Of a stretch of 64,000 bases of DNA, positions 33,627 through 42,876 are shown one piece after another. The DNA lies in NCBI GenBank assembly GCA_038326205.1, contig JBBQJV010000013.1:1-64000 (forward strand), written 5' to 3'. The stretch comes from UBA7672 sp038326205. Lineage in GTDB: Bacteria > Pseudomonadota > Alphaproteobacteria > Caulobacterales > Hyphomonadaceae. Numbering within the stretch: position 1 is the stretch's first letter; each line of letters opens with the position of its first letter. The notes under the pieces are model-generated. The model saw nothing but the letters and a program-made list of their open reading frames with translations. It did no database searches and was not told the origin of the DNA. A program made the position numbers and the translations under genes.

Positions 33627-33702
33627 CGCCTGAAATGGCGGATTTGTAGCCGGCGTGTTCGAGGCGTAGACTTGTGCAGTCGCACAAGAGAAAGGTCCGC
33701 CC

Positions 33703-34755
33703 ATGGACGGCTTTGAAGGCAAAACCGAGAAGGCGCGGTACGATTATCCGTTTGCTGAGCCTCCCACACCCGGCACGGTGCTGGAGGTCGCGCCCGGCGT
33801 GAAATGGGTGCGGATGCCGCTGCCGTTTTCGCTGAAGTGGATCAATCTCTGGCTGTTGGAAGATTGCGACGGGTGGACGGTGGTGGACACCGGCATTCCG
33901 AACTCAGAGACCAAGGCGCACTGGCGGACGATTTTCGACAACGAGCTGGGCGGGAAGCCGGTGAAGCGCGTGATCGTCACGCACATGCATCCCGATCACA
34001 TCGGCCTTGCCGGATGGATGACCAAGAAATGGCAGTGCGATCTGTGGATCTCGCGGCTTGAGTATGTGAGCTGCCGTATGCTCGCCGCCGACACCGGGCG
34101 TGAGGCGCCAGAAGCGGGCGTGAAGTTCTATCGCGCGGCGGGGTGGGAGCAGGAGGACCTCGACCGGTATGTCGACAGGTTCGGCGGCTTTGGTAAGGCG
34201 ATCTCTCAATTGCCGGACGCGTTCCATCGCCTGAGCGATGGGGACGAGATTTCGATCGGGGGCCGCGCGTGGCGGATTGTCACGGGATGCGGTCATTCGC
34301 CGGAGCATGCGTGCCTCTGGCAGTCGGACATCAACGTGTTCATTTCGGGCGACCAGATCCTGCCGCGCATCTCCTCCAACGTGAGTGTCTTCCCGACCGA
34401 GCCAGATGCTGATCCGCTAAAGGACTGGATCAACTCCTGCAAGAAGCTCAAGGGCATCATTCCGGAAGGAGTGCTGGTCCTGCCGTCACATAACGAGCCG
34501 TTTTACGGCGCCCACAAGCGTCTGGACGCCCTGATCAACGGTCATGAGACTGCGTTGGGACGGTTGCTGACGAAGCTGGAGGAGCCCCGGAGAGTGCTCG
34601 ACCTGTTCACCACGCTGTTTGCCCGCGCAATCGAGAAGGACAGTCTGGGCATGGCGACGGGCGAGACGCTGGCGCACCTCAATTGTCTCATAAAACGCGG
34701 GCAGGTTATGTCCGTACAGGACGGCGGGACAACGCTCTACAGGCGTGCGTCTTGA
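33703..34755 (+). CDS. Metallo-beta-lactamase fold hydrolase
   Basis: 350 residues. Zinc-binding H-M-H-P-D-H at 94-99, later G-C-G-H-S-P-E-H and S-G-D-Q-I-L, and P-S-H-N-E-P: the full set of histidines and Asp of the fold. The C-terminal 80 residues are helical, as in the LACTB2/GloB-like group. Substrate unknown. Stands between the protease pair and lepB. Confidence 0.85.
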   Translation: MDGFEGKTEKARYDYPFAEPPTPGTVLEVAPGVKWVRMPLPFSLKWINLWLLEDCDGWTVVDTGIPNSETKAHWRTIFDNELGGKPVKRVIVTHMHPDHIGLAGWMTKKWQCDLWISRLEYVSCRMLAADTGREAPEAGVKFYRAAGWEQEDLDRYVDRFGGFGKAISQLPDAFHRLSDGDEISIGGRAWRIVTGCGHSPEHACLWQSDINVFISGDQILPRISSNVSVFPTEPDADPLKDWINSCKKLKGIIPEGVLVLPSHNEPFYGAHKRLDALINGHETALGRLLTKLEEPRRVLDLFTTLFARAIEKDSLGMATGETLAHLNCLIKRGQVMSVQDGGTTLYRRAS

Positions 34756-34836
34756 CGGCGGCGGCAGACGCATAACGTATAGCCCCGGGGCCCGCAGGGT
34801 CCGTATGCCCACTAAAAGGCCTCAGGGACTTCTTTT

Positions 34837-35763
34837 ATGAGTGACACCTCGACTGACCAGGCGGCGAGCAACGAGCCGCCCGTCGAGGGCGCTGAAGGCG
34901 CACCCCCCGAGAAGGGCCTCAAGAAAAAACTGTTCCATGAGTTTCGCGAGACGGCGATCACGATCGCTATCTTTGTGCCTTTCTGGCTGCTGTTCTCGAC
35001 CTTTTTCTACGAGCTGCGCTCGATCCCGTCCGAGTCGATGGTGCCCGCGCTGCAGGTCGGTGACCGGGTAGCGGTCGCGAAGTTCGCATATGGCTATAAT
35101 CGCAATTCGATTCCGTTCGGGATTGGCCTGATGATGATCGGGGATGATCCAAAGAATCCCAATGAGCGCATCATGGGTTCGATACCGCACCGGGGCGACG
35201 TGATCGTGTTTCAGCATCCGCATTCGGACAGGGTGATGATCAAGCGTCTTGTCGGCCTGCCGGGTGATACGATTCAGGTGAAGGGCGGCAAACTCTATCT
35301 CAACGGCAATGAAGTGCTGCGCGAGAAGGTGCGGACCACCACCTACATTCCCGATGACAACAGCCGCCTGACGACTGCCACGGAATATCGCCAGACGATT
35401 CCGACGGGCGAGGACGACAAGACCAAGAGCTTCCTGATCCATGAGTTCTCGGATTCTGATTCGCTGGACGAGACGCCGATCTTCAAGGTGCCGCCGGGCC
35501 ATGTCTTCATGATGGGAGACAATCGCGACAATTCCGAAGACAGCCGCGCTCCGTCCGGTCATCGCAGCATGGCGACGCAGTTCCCGGAAGCCTGGCCCTA
35601 TCGCCAGTCGAGCCTGCCGCAGGACACGCGCGATGACGCTATTGGCTTCGTGCCGATGGACTACCTGATCGGCCGCGCCGAGACGGTTCTGTTCACGCTG
35701 CACGGCTGCAAGCAGGCGCCAGGTGCGGAATGTCCAGAAGGGCGGCTCTGGAAGGGGCTTTAA
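34837..35763 (+). CDS. lepB: Signal peptidase I
   Basis: 308 residues. One membrane helix (about 39-59), catalytic Ser67 in S-I-P-S-E-S-M, general base Lys136 in M-I-K-R-L-V-G-L-P-G-D, and G-D-N-R-D-N-S-E-D-S-R. Cleaves signal peptides of exported proteins at the outer face of the inner membrane. An acidic, disordered 30-residue N-terminus precedes the helix. Confidence 0.95.
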   Translation: MSDTSTDQAASNEPPVEGAEGAPPEKGLKKKLFHEFRETAITIAIFVPFWLLFSTFFYELRSIPSESMVPALQVGDRVAVAKFAYGYNRNSIPFGIGLMMIGDDPKNPNERIMGSIPHRGDVIVFQHPHSDRVMIKRLVGLPGDTIQVKGGKLYLNGNEVLREKVRTTTYIPDDNSRLTTATEYRQTIPTGEDDKTKSFLIHEFSDSDSLDETPIFKVPPGHVFMMGDNRDNSEDSRAPSGHRSMATQFPEAWPYRQSSLPQDTRDDAIGFVPMDYLIGRAETVLFTLHGCKQAPGAECPEGRLWKGL

Positions 35764-35977
35764 GTCCTGACGCGAGCGCCGGGGGTGATTCACACACCGT
35801 GCGCAGCGCGTCCGCCGTGCTCGCAAGTCGGACCCTCTGATATCCAGAAATCGCTTATCTTGTGGGCGTTTGGGACCGAACTATACAACCGGTTTTGGAA
35901 TTCCCGCGCGATGCTCTAAGGACCGACTTCCCACGCGGGCGGCCTAGCCGGTCTCGCGCTGCAACGTACAGAGGAAC

Positions 35978-36598
35978 ATGGACGTCGTCGTCAATCCATC
36001 GGACCGGCCGCAGAAGGCCGCGACTCCCGGGCGAATCATTGTTGTGCGCCACGGGCGCCCGGCGGTGATCCCGAAGGAAGGCCCGCGTATGGGCTGGCGC
36101 GACTACAAGGACTGGTGGGCCAAGTACGAACTGAGCTCACTAAAGGAAGGGCAGAGATGCCCGGACGCCTTGTTGAAGGAGATTGGCGATAGCGCCATCA
36201 TCCTGTCGAGCGCGCGGAAGCGGGCGATCGAGACGGCGGGCCACCTTGGCCGTGGGCGTCCCGTGAAACACGATGCGATGTTCAATGAAGCGCCGCTGCC
36301 GCCGCCACGGGTGCGCGGCAAGATGGGTCCGAAAAACTGGAACAAGGTCGCGCGGCTGCTGTGGATGATGGGGCATACCGGCGGCGAGGAGCACGTGCGC
36401 GACGCCAAGCGCCGCGCGGCGCAGGCCGCCGAAGTTCTGGTTCGTGCAGCGCAGGACAGCGATGGTCGTGATGTCGTGCTAGCGGCGCATGGCTGGTTCA
36501 ATCGCATGCTGCGACCGGAACTTAAGAAGCGCGGCTGGACCAATGTCCATGATGGCGGCGACAAGTACTGGTCGTTCCGCATCTACGCGAAACAATAG
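35978..36598 (+). CDS. Histidine phosphatase superfamily protein
   Basis: 206 residues. Catalytic R-H-G (V-V-R-H-G-R-P, His25) and the second His in L-A-A-H-G-W-F near 167, with S-S-A-R-K-R-A near 78 carrying the phosphate-binding Arg. Small phosphoglycerate mutase/SixA-like phosphatase; substrate unknown. AGAGGAAC before the ATG. Confidence 0.82.
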   Translation: MDVVVNPSDRPQKAATPGRIIVVRHGRPAVIPKEGPRMGWRDYKDWWAKYELSSLKEGQRCPDALLKEIGDSAIILSSARKRAIETAGHLGRGRPVKHDAMFNEAPLPPPRVRGKMGPKNWNKVARLLWMMGHTGGEEHVRDAKRRAAQAAEVLVRAAQDSDGRDVVLAAHGWFNRMLRPELKKRGWTNVHDGGDKYWSFRIYAKQ

Positions 36599-36717
36599 CC
36601 ATGCGGCGCGGTATTTGAAGCGGTCACCGTCGCGCTGATCTGACGAATTCATCGGGGTCGGACGCGCTTGCCTCCCAAACCCATGCGCTTATGGTGCACC
36701 ACCTTTTGGAGACCCGT

Positions 36718-36966
36718 ATGGCTGAGGCTAAAGCCGCAGATATTGCAACGATGAGCTTTGAGGACGCCCTGCGGGAGCTCGAAGGGATAGTTCACAAGCT
36801 TGAAGCAGGCGATGTGCCGCTGGATGATTCCATACGCATCTACGAACGTGGCGCTGCATTGAAGGCTCACTGCGAGAAGCGGCTTAAGGAGGCCGAACTC
36901 AAAGTTGAAAAGGTTGTGCTTGGCGCCGATGGTCCCAAGGGACTTGAGAGAGCGGATGATCTCTAG
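36718..36966 (+). CDS. xseB: Exodeoxyribonuclease VII small subunit
   Basis: 82 residues from the ATG at 36718 (TTTGGAGA upstream). Contains S-F-E-D-A-L-R-E-L-E-G-I-V-H-K-L-E-A-G and P-L-D-D-S-I-R-I-Y-E-R-G, the family signature. Joins XseA in the enzyme that degrades single-stranded DNA. It is the first gene of the xseB-ispA-dxs block common in alphaproteobacteria. Confidence 0.93.
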   Translation: MAEAKAADIATMSFEDALRELEGIVHKLEAGDVPLDDSIRIYERGAALKAHCEKRLKEAELKVEKVVLGADGPKGLERADDL

Positions 36967-37052
36967 TCAACATATATCCCTCGTCCGGGCCGCACGCTCC
37001 TACAGGCAGTGCATATCGATGGCGCAGGAGCCCACGGCGCAGGAGCAATGTC

Positions 37053-37958
37053 TTGATCATCGTGGTTGATCCCGCATTCGAGCAACGGCTGAACGAAGTC
37101 GCGGACCGTGTCACGGTCGCGCTCGACCAGTTGATTCCGCCTGCATCAGGTCCGGAGGCGCAGTTGATGCGCGCCATGCGCCACGGTGCGCTGAGCAAGG
37201 GCAAGCGGCTGCGGCCGTTCATCACCATCGAAGTGGGCCGCATGTTCGGTGCGCAGGAGAAGGCGCTGCTGCGTGGCGCCGCCGCCGTCGAATGCATGCA
37301 TGCCTATTCGCTGATCCATGACGATCTTCCCTGCATGGACGACGACGATTTTCGCCGGGGTCAGCCCACCGTCCACAAAGCCTTCAACGAAGCGACGGCC
37401 GTGCTGGCGGGTGACGCGCTGCAGGCGCTCGCGTTCGAGATCATGGTTTCACCCGAAACACACCGCGATGCGTCGATGCGGTGCAAGCTGGTCGAGCGGC
37501 TGGCCTATGCGTCCGGCGCGCGCGGGATGGTCGGCGGCCAGATGATCGACATGCACCCGATCGCGGACGGGGAGGAGCCCCTGCAAGTGCTGACCCGGAT
37601 GCAGCGTCTCAAGACCGGCGCCTTGATCACGCTGTCGGGCGAGGTCGGCGCCCTGCTGGGCGGGGCGCTTGAAACCGAGCGCCATGCCATCGCCGGGTAC
37701 ACCAATGATCTCGGTCTTGCCTTTCAGATCGTCGACGATCTGCTGGATGTGGAGGGCGATCCCTCAATTCTGGGCAAGGCGACGTCCAAGGACTCGGACG
37801 CCGGCAAGATGAATTTCGTTTCATTACTGGGGGTTGATGGCGCTCAGGATCGGGTGCGCTATCTGGCCGCACAGGCCAAACAGCATCTGGCGTCGTTTGG
37901 TTCGCGTGCGACATCTCTCCTTCATACGGTCGACTTTGTGCTGAACCGCCGCCACTAA
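37053..37958 (+). CDS. ispA: Farnesyl diphosphate synthase
   Basis: 301 residues. First Asp-rich motif D-D-L-P-C-M-D-D-D-D-F-R-R-G (90-103), K-G-K-R-L-R-P (49-55), second motif D-D-L-L-D near 229. Condenses IPP with DMAPP/GPP to C15 farnesyl diphosphate, precursor of undecaprenyl carrier and quinones. The start is a TTG at 37053 with AGGAG 8 bases upstream. A minimal ATG-TCT-TGA at 37048-37056 overlaps it, and an 11-base direct repeat duplicates the ribosome binding site. Confidence 0.93.
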   Translation: MIIVVDPAFEQRLNEVADRVTVALDQLIPPASGPEAQLMRAMRHGALSKGKRLRPFITIEVGRMFGAQEKALLRGAAAVECMHAYSLIHDDLPCMDDDDFRRGQPTVHKAFNEATAVLAGDALQALAFEIMVSPETHRDASMRCKLVERLAYASGARGMVGGQMIDMHPIADGEEPLQVLTRMQRLKTGALITLSGEVGALLGGALETERHAIAGYTNDLGLAFQIVDDLLDVEGDPSILGKATSKDSDAGKMNFVSLLGVDGAQDRVRYLAAQAKQHLASFGSRATSLLHTVDFVLNRRH

Positions 37959-38006
37959 TGGGTCTTATTAACGGTCGACCAACCTCACTGGGGTGCAGAT
38001 CCTGGC

Positions 38007-39935
38007 ATGAACACGCCAACGCCATTGCTGGACCAGATTGCGAGCCCGGCCGACCTCAAGGGCCGGACGAAGGCTGAGCTGCGCCAGATCGCGGACGAGG
38101 TCCGGGCTGAGACGATCAACGCCGTTTCCGTCACGGGCGGCCACCTTGGCGCTGGGCTGGGCGTCGTGGAACTCACCGTCGCCATTCATGCCGTGTTCGA
38201 CACGCCGCGCGACAAGCTGGTGTGGGACGTCGGTCACCAGGCCTACCCGCACAAGATCCTCACCGGCCGTCGCGACCGCATGCGCACGCTGCGCCAGGGC
38301 GGAGGCCTGTCCGGTTTCACCAAGCGCGACGAGAGCGAGTATGACCCGTTTGGCGCCGCGCACGCCGGCACGTCGGTTTCCGCCGCTGCAGGTTTTGCCG
38401 TGGCGCGCGATCTGCTGGACGCCGATAACCGCGTGATCGCGGTGGTGGGTGACGGCGCGATGAGCGCAGGCATGATCTACGAGGCGATGAACAATGCCGG
38501 CGCGATGCATGCCCCGCTGATCGTGATCCTCAACGACAACGACATGTCGATCGCTCCGCCGGTCGGCGCCATGAGCCACTATCTTTCGCGCACGGTTTCC
38601 TCGAAAGGCTACCGCCAGGTGCGCAACCTCGCCAAGCGCGTCACGCGCAAGATTGGCCTTGAAGGTCTGGTCAAGAAGGCCGAGCACTCGATCCGCAGTT
38701 TCAACATGGGCGGCGATCTGTTCGGCGCTTTGGGTTTCTACTATGTCGGGCCGATCGACGGACACGACATGGATGCGCTGGTCGACGTTCTCGAGAACGC
38801 ACGCGACATGAATAACGGCCCGGTGCTCGTTCATGTGGTGACGCAGAAGGGCAAGGGATACGTCCACGCAGAGAGCGCTGCCGACAAGTATCACGGCGTC
38901 TCCAAGTTCAACGTCGTTACGGGCGAGCAGGCAAAGGCCAAGGCCGGACCGCCGTCCTATACGAAAGTGTTCGCGCAGGAACTGGTCCGCACGGCCGAGA
39001 AGGACACCCGGGTGGTCGCAATCACTGCGGCGATGCCATCTGGCACAGGGCTCGACCTATTCGCTCAGAAATTTCCGGAACGCTGCTTCGATGTCGGCAT
39101 CGCAGAACAGCACGCGGTGACGTTCGCGGCGGGCCTTGCAGCGGAGGGCATGAAGCCATTCGCTGCGATCTATTCAACTTTCCTGCAGCGCGGCTATGAC
39201 AGCGTCGTCCACGACGTCGCAATCCAGCGACTTCCGGTTCGCTTTGCGCTCGATCGCGCCGGCCTCGTTGGCGCCGACGGTCCGACGCATGCGGGATCAT
39301 TCGACGTGGGCTTTCTCGGCGCGCTGCCGGGCTTTGTGTTGATGGCGGCGGCTGACGAAGTTGAGCTGCAACGCATGGTAGCGACCGCGCACGCGATCGA
39401 CGATCGCCCGTCAGCGTTTCGCTATCCGCGCGGTGAGGGCATTGGCCTCAAACTGCTGGACGATCCGCAACCGCTGGAGATCGGCAAGGGCCGCGTCGTC
39501 AAACAAGGTTCAACCGTAGCGATCCTGTCCTATGGCACGCGGCTTCAGGAATGCCTGCTCGCAGCGCAGATGCTGGACAAGCAGGGTCTGTCGACGACGG
39601 TGGCTGATGCGCGCTTCGCCAAGCCGCTCGACGAAGCGCTTCTTGCTGATCTGGCCAGAAACCACGAAGTGCTGATCACCATCGAGGAAGGTGCGCGTGG
39701 CGGTTTCGGCGCGTTTGTGCTGCATTCGCTTTCCGAACGGGGTCTGCTCGATCCAACTGCTTCGAGCAGAGGCCTTCGCATCCGCACGTTGACGCTTCCG
39801 GATATATTCCAGGACCATGACTCTCCCGAAAAAATGTACGAGCAGGCCGGCCTTGATGCCCGCTCCATTGCGGCAAGCGCCATCAAGGCGCTCGGTCGCG
39901 GCGACGAGCGTGCGCTGAAGCTTATCGCGGGTTAG
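38007..39935 (+). CDS. dxs: 1-deoxy-D-xylulose-5-phosphate synthase
   Basis: 642 residues, typical length. Thiamine-diphosphate site G-D-G-A-M-S-A-G-M with E-A-x-N-N-A-G near 150-170, central G-I-A-E-Q-H-A-V, D-R-A-G-L-V-G-A-D-G-P-T-H near 417, and the C-terminal transketolase domain. First step of the MEP pathway: pyruvate plus glyceraldehyde 3-phosphate. 48 bases after ispA. Its 3' end overlaps the convergent neighbour by 4 bases. Confidence 0.95.
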   Translation: MNTPTPLLDQIASPADLKGRTKAELRQIADEVRAETINAVSVTGGHLGAGLGVVELTVAIHAVFDTPRDKLVWDVGHQAYPHKILTGRRDRMRTLRQGGGLSGFTKRDESEYDPFGAAHAGTSVSAAAGFAVARDLLDADNRVIAVVGDGAMSAGMIYEAMNNAGAMHAPLIVILNDNDMSIAPPVGAMSHYLSRTVSSKGYRQVRNLAKRVTRKIGLEGLVKKAEHSIRSFNMGGDLFGALGFYYVGPIDGHDMDALVDVLENARDMNNGPVLVHVVTQKGKGYVHAESAADKYHGVSKFNVVTGEQAKAKAGPPSYTKVFAQELVRTAEKDTRVVAITAAMPSGTGLDLFAQKFPERCFDVGIAEQHAVTFAAGLAAEGMKPFAAIYSTFLQRGYDSVVHDVAIQRLPVRFALDRAGLVGADGPTHAGSFDVGFLGALPGFVLMAAADEVELQRMVATAHAIDDRPSAFRYPRGEGIGLKLLDDPQPLEIGKGRVVKQGSTVAILSYGTRLQECLLAAQMLDKQGLSTTVADARFAKPLDEALLADLARNHEVLITIEEGARGGFGAFVLHSLSERGLLDPTASSRGLRIRTLTLPDIFQDHDSPEKMYEQAGLDARSIAASAIKALGRGDERALKLIAG

Positions 39936-40306
39936 TTGGCGCTCGGCGCCTGCTTCAGGCGCTTCACCAGTTCCTGCCTTACCTTCCAGGGCTTGAAACT
40001 GGCATGCATGCGCGAGAGCCAGTGTGAGTTCACAGCCATGTATGGCTTACCCAACTCGCGGGCCGAGGGCAGAATTTTTCGCGATAACAAGTCGATGGCG
40101 TGCTCGATCTCTTCGCGCGACACAAACACCAGCGAGCGGCCGCGATGGTCGATGAACCAGGTGGGATAACCTTTTCCGTGAACGGGACGTGGCAGCGGCG
40201 GTTCGAAAACGGTGGCCTGCCAATACGGCGCGTCGACGGCCTTGTGCACCCACGGCGTAAGAGGTGATAGGCCCGGCTTCTCGCGGTACTCCAGACGGAT
40301 CTGCAT
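39932..40306 (-). CDS. Conserved-looking hypothetical protein
   Basis: 124 residues, cytoplasmic, no signal or membrane helix. Sequence is protein-like and rich in aromatic and basic residues: Y-W-Q-A-T-V-F-E-P-P, G-Y-P-T-W-F-I-D-H-R-G-R-S-L-V-F-V-S-R-E-E-I-E-H, H-W-L-S-R-M-H-A-S-F. No family recognised. Convergent with dxs. Confidence 0.65.
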   Translation of the reverse strand: MQIRLEYREKPGLSPLTPWVHKAVDAPYWQATVFEPPLPRPVHGKGYPTWFIDHRGRSLVFVSREEIEHAIDLLSRKILPSARELGKPYMAVNSHWLSRMHASFKPWKVRQELVKRLKQAPSAN

Positions 40307-40373
40307 GATGGATGGATCACAATGACGAAGGTATCCGTCAAGCGTGCTGACAAGCAGTCGAGCAGGTGCGCGT

Positions 40374-41591
40374 TCAGGCCGCTGGACTAGGGGCGACTGT
40401 TGCCGTCAATACTTCTCTAGCCTCGGGTAGCTGCGGCTTGGGTGTTACAAAAGGCTTGGCGTTGCGCTCGAGTGGCGCGCCGATCAGTATCCCGATCGCC
40501 TGTAGAGGTGGCGTATGATCACAAATCACCTTGAACATGATCAGAAGCGGCAGCGCAATGATACCGCCGACGGGTCCCCACAGCCAGATCCAGAAGCTGA
40601 CGACGAGGATGATGGCGAGTGGGTTCAGCGTCATCCTGCGGCCGACGATCGTTGGCGTGACAAGGTTGGCTTCGACAAAGCTAATCGCGATGAAAGCTAG
40701 CAGAGGAAAGCTAGCCTGCAAAAGCGTGTCGAATGTGGCGAGGCTTGCAAGGCCAATTAGCCCCATCATGATGACTGGTCCAAGGAACGGGATGAAATTG
40801 CAGAGCATCGCGAGGCCGCCCCACATCAGCGGTTCGGGCAAACCAAGCTGCCAGCAGGCAAGGCCGGTGGCGACACCGACGACCAGGTTGATCGTGGCGA
40901 AGGTCATGATGTAACCCGTAACGCGATAACTTACGTCCCGAAACACGCGGGCCGCCCTAACGCGTCTCGAAAGCGTTGGCTGAAAGGCGAGAAATTTCAG
41001 GCGAAAATCGTCGCGAGTATTCAAGAGGAAAAGCGACAGGATGAACACGAAGCCGGTTTGCGCGATCACAGTTTGAGCCGACGCCATGACAAATTCGGCG
41101 AGTCCGCGTTCCTGCACCACTACCGTCTGACTTGGCGGCTTGGTAGGTTGACCAATGTTGAGGTCCTCGACTTGGCTGGAGATGTCAGTCAGCGGTTTAA
41201 GCGGCGCCTGCAGTTCCTGGATGTGCCGCGTTGCTCGCTTGATCAGTTGCGGCGCATCATCAATCCAGCGAGAGGCCGGCTGAGCGATGGCCGAGAAGGC
41301 GAGCCATACGACCACGCCCGCCGTCGCAAGCGCCATAAACGCTGCGAGCGGCCGTGGAATCCATAACCGTTCTATGAGGCCACACAGCGGCGCTAGTAGC
41401 ACGCTGAACACGAGCGCGGCGGCTATCGGAAGCAGGTAGTCCTTGGCTGCCCAAAACGCGAGGCAAATCGCCAAACCTACAAGGATGGCGAGGCTCACTG
41501 CGGCAACCAGTTGCGGATGCCGCTCCACGACCAGGAACGGCGCCCTTGGAGCGATCCCCGTTATGTTGGATGCACGTTTGCGACGTTTCAT
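40374..41591 (-). CDS. AI-2E family transporter (PerM/TqsA-like)
   Basis: 405 residues with about eight membrane helices in the AI-2E/UPF0118 pattern: an N-terminal pair of helices, a soluble loop (about 120-180), then V-A-T-G-L-A-C-W-Q-L-G, F-I-P-F-L-G-P near 275 and V-E-A-N-L-V-T-P-T-I-V-G near 325, all typical. Members export autoinducer-2, organic solutes or Na+ (antiport); the substrate is not readable here. Confidence 0.85.
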   Translation of the reverse strand: MKRRKRASNITGIAPRAPFLVVERHPQLVAAVSLAILVGLAICLAFWAAKDYLLPIAAALVFSVLLAPLCGLIERLWIPRPLAAFMALATAGVVVWLAFSAIAQPASRWIDDAPQLIKRATRHIQELQAPLKPLTDISSQVEDLNIGQPTKPPSQTVVVQERGLAEFVMASAQTVIAQTGFVFILSLFLLNTRDDFRLKFLAFQPTLSRRVRAARVFRDVSYRVTGYIMTFATINLVVGVATGLACWQLGLPEPLMWGGLAMLCNFIPFLGPVIMMGLIGLASLATFDTLLQASFPLLAFIAISFVEANLVTPTIVGRRMTLNPLAIILVVSFWIWLWGPVGGIIALPLLIMFKVICDHTPPLQAIGILIGAPLERNAKPFVTPKPQLPEAREVLTATVAPSPAA

Positions 41592-41751
41592 TTGTGGGTC
41601 TAACCAGGTCCAACAATCCTAACGGTGGCACGGGCATAAGGTTCCGACCTGCGCCATCTCGGATGGCGTCAAAGGAAGAGCGCATTCCTGCCGGATCGGG
41701 TCTATATGTCTGTTCACCGGGCGTTCAGGCGGTCCGCATCAGCCTGTGCAG

Positions 41752-41775
41752 CCCGGAAGAGGGCCCGGAAGAGGG
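41752..41775 (+). repeat. 12-bp tandem duplication containing the ribosome binding site
   Basis: CCCGGAAGAGGG occurs twice head to tail (41752-41763, 41764-41775). The second copy puts GAAGAGGG 7 bases before the ATG at 41783 and directly against an in-frame ATG at 41777. Confidence 0.75.
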
Positions 41776-41782
41776 AATGCCC

Positions 41783-42211
41783 ATGGTCAAAAATTCGAGT
41801 TTCATTATCGCAGCGTTCCTGGCGACATTGTCCGCCGGCTGCTCAACCCCTGCCGCCAAAACACCTGCCGAGCTGGCCGAGGCTGCCAAGCCTGATCCGC
41901 GACAGGGTGAGGAAGTTCGCAACATTTGCTTTACCCAGCAAATTCGTAGCTGGCGCGCGCTCGACAACCGATCGGTCATTGTAGAATCCGGCGTGCGCGA
42001 TGAATACAAGCTTGATCTAATTGGCGCCTGCCAGCCGAACGACGCCTTCACCTCCATCGGCCTTGTTTCGCGCGTTGGCGGGGGCTCGTGCCTCGAGTCC
42101 GGCGACAGGCTGGTCACAGACGCGCGCTATAGCATGGGATCTTGCTCAATCCGCAGGATCTACAAGTGGAACAAGGACGCCGCCAAACCAGAGGCGTCCA
42201 GCGCCAGCTGA
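41783..42211 (+). CDS. DUF6491-like lipoprotein
   Basis: 142 residues from the ATG at 41783. Lipobox L-S-A-G-C, a Pro/Ala/Lys spacer, then a domain with N-I-C-F-T-Q-Q-I-R-S-W, V-I-V-E-S-G-V-R-D-E-Y, G-A-C, G-G-G-S-C-L-E-S-G-D-R-L and S-C-S-I-R-R-I-Y: four conserved Cys and the pattern of DUF6491, as I recall it. Function unknown. A terminator follows 20 bases downstream. Confidence 0.7.
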   Translation: MVKNSSFIIAAFLATLSAGCSTPAAKTPAELAEAAKPDPRQGEEVRNICFTQQIRSWRALDNRSVIVESGVRDEYKLDLIGACQPNDAFTSIGLVSRVGGGSCLESGDRLVTDARYSMGSCSIRRIYKWNKDAAKPEASSAS

Positions 42212-42231
42212 TCCCGGCGCAACAACAAGAT

Positions 42232-42268
42232 GAAGCCCGGAAAGCATTGCTTCCCGGGCTTCTTTGTT
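42232..42268 (+). terminator. Rho-independent terminator
   Basis: Arms GAAGCCCGG and CCGGGCTTC around a loop with AAAGCATTGCTTC, followed by TTTGTT. The complement also gives a hairpin followed by ATCTTG, so it may serve the PRC-barrel gene on the other strand too. Confidence 0.8.
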
Positions 42269-42350
42269 GGGCCAGGCGAGCTGCACGTCCGCCCGGCCCG
42301 CCGGATCGCGGGTCTAAGTTGGACCCAAGGACCGCGAGCCGGTGACCGAT

Positions 42351-42713
42351 CTACTGCCAGTAACGCGGGGCCTTGTAGTAATCGTACACACTGTCCCGCA
42401 TCTGAGTGTCATCGAACGTCAGCTGGTCGATCGCGTCAGACGGCGCAGCCTGCAGCTGCTCCTTGGTGACGTTCACGACGTAGCCTTCCTTCTGCTTCTC
42501 ATAGTCGAGCGTTGACCAAGGAAGTGGATGGAACTTCTCGTTCATCCCGAGAAAGCCGCCAAAACCGACGACGGCAAAAAGGATATTATTAGAGGTCTTG
42601 TCGAGAACGACGTCTTCGACCTTGCCGATCTTCTCGCCGGTCATGTTGAAAACGCTGGATCCGATAACCTTGGAGGCGCGAATTGCGCTGGTGTGACCGC
42701 TGGGTGTGTGCAT
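42351..42713 (-). CDS. PRC-barrel domain protein
   Basis: 120 residues from the ATG at 42713 (GGAAGGA upstream). PRC-barrel beta sequence: A-S-K-V-I-G-S-S-V-F-N-M-T-G-E-K-I-G-K-V-E-D-V-V-L-D (residues 12-38), then F-G-G-F-L-G-M near 52. A C-terminal tail with Y-D-Y-Y-K-A-P-R-Y-W follows. Small PRC-barrel proteins of this type are frequent in alphaproteobacteria; role unclear. Confidence 0.8.
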   Translation of the reverse strand: MHTPSGHTSAIRASKVIGSSVFNMTGEKIGKVEDVVLDKTSNNILFAVVGFGGFLGMNEKFHPLPWSTLDYEKQKEGYVVNVTKEQLQAAPSDAIDQLTFDDTQMRDSVYDYYKAPRYWQ

Positions 42714-42876
42714 TGAAAATCCTTCCGTGCTGGGGTGCCCATGACAAACGTCGGAACCTGCCAGCGGTTGCGAGAAAACCTCAACAGAGCCGGCGACCTT
42801 CGCGCGCGCTCCGCGTGCACAGATAATTGCGCCGACGCCATCGACGATATGGTGAATAGGGTTTGCAGGATGGCGC

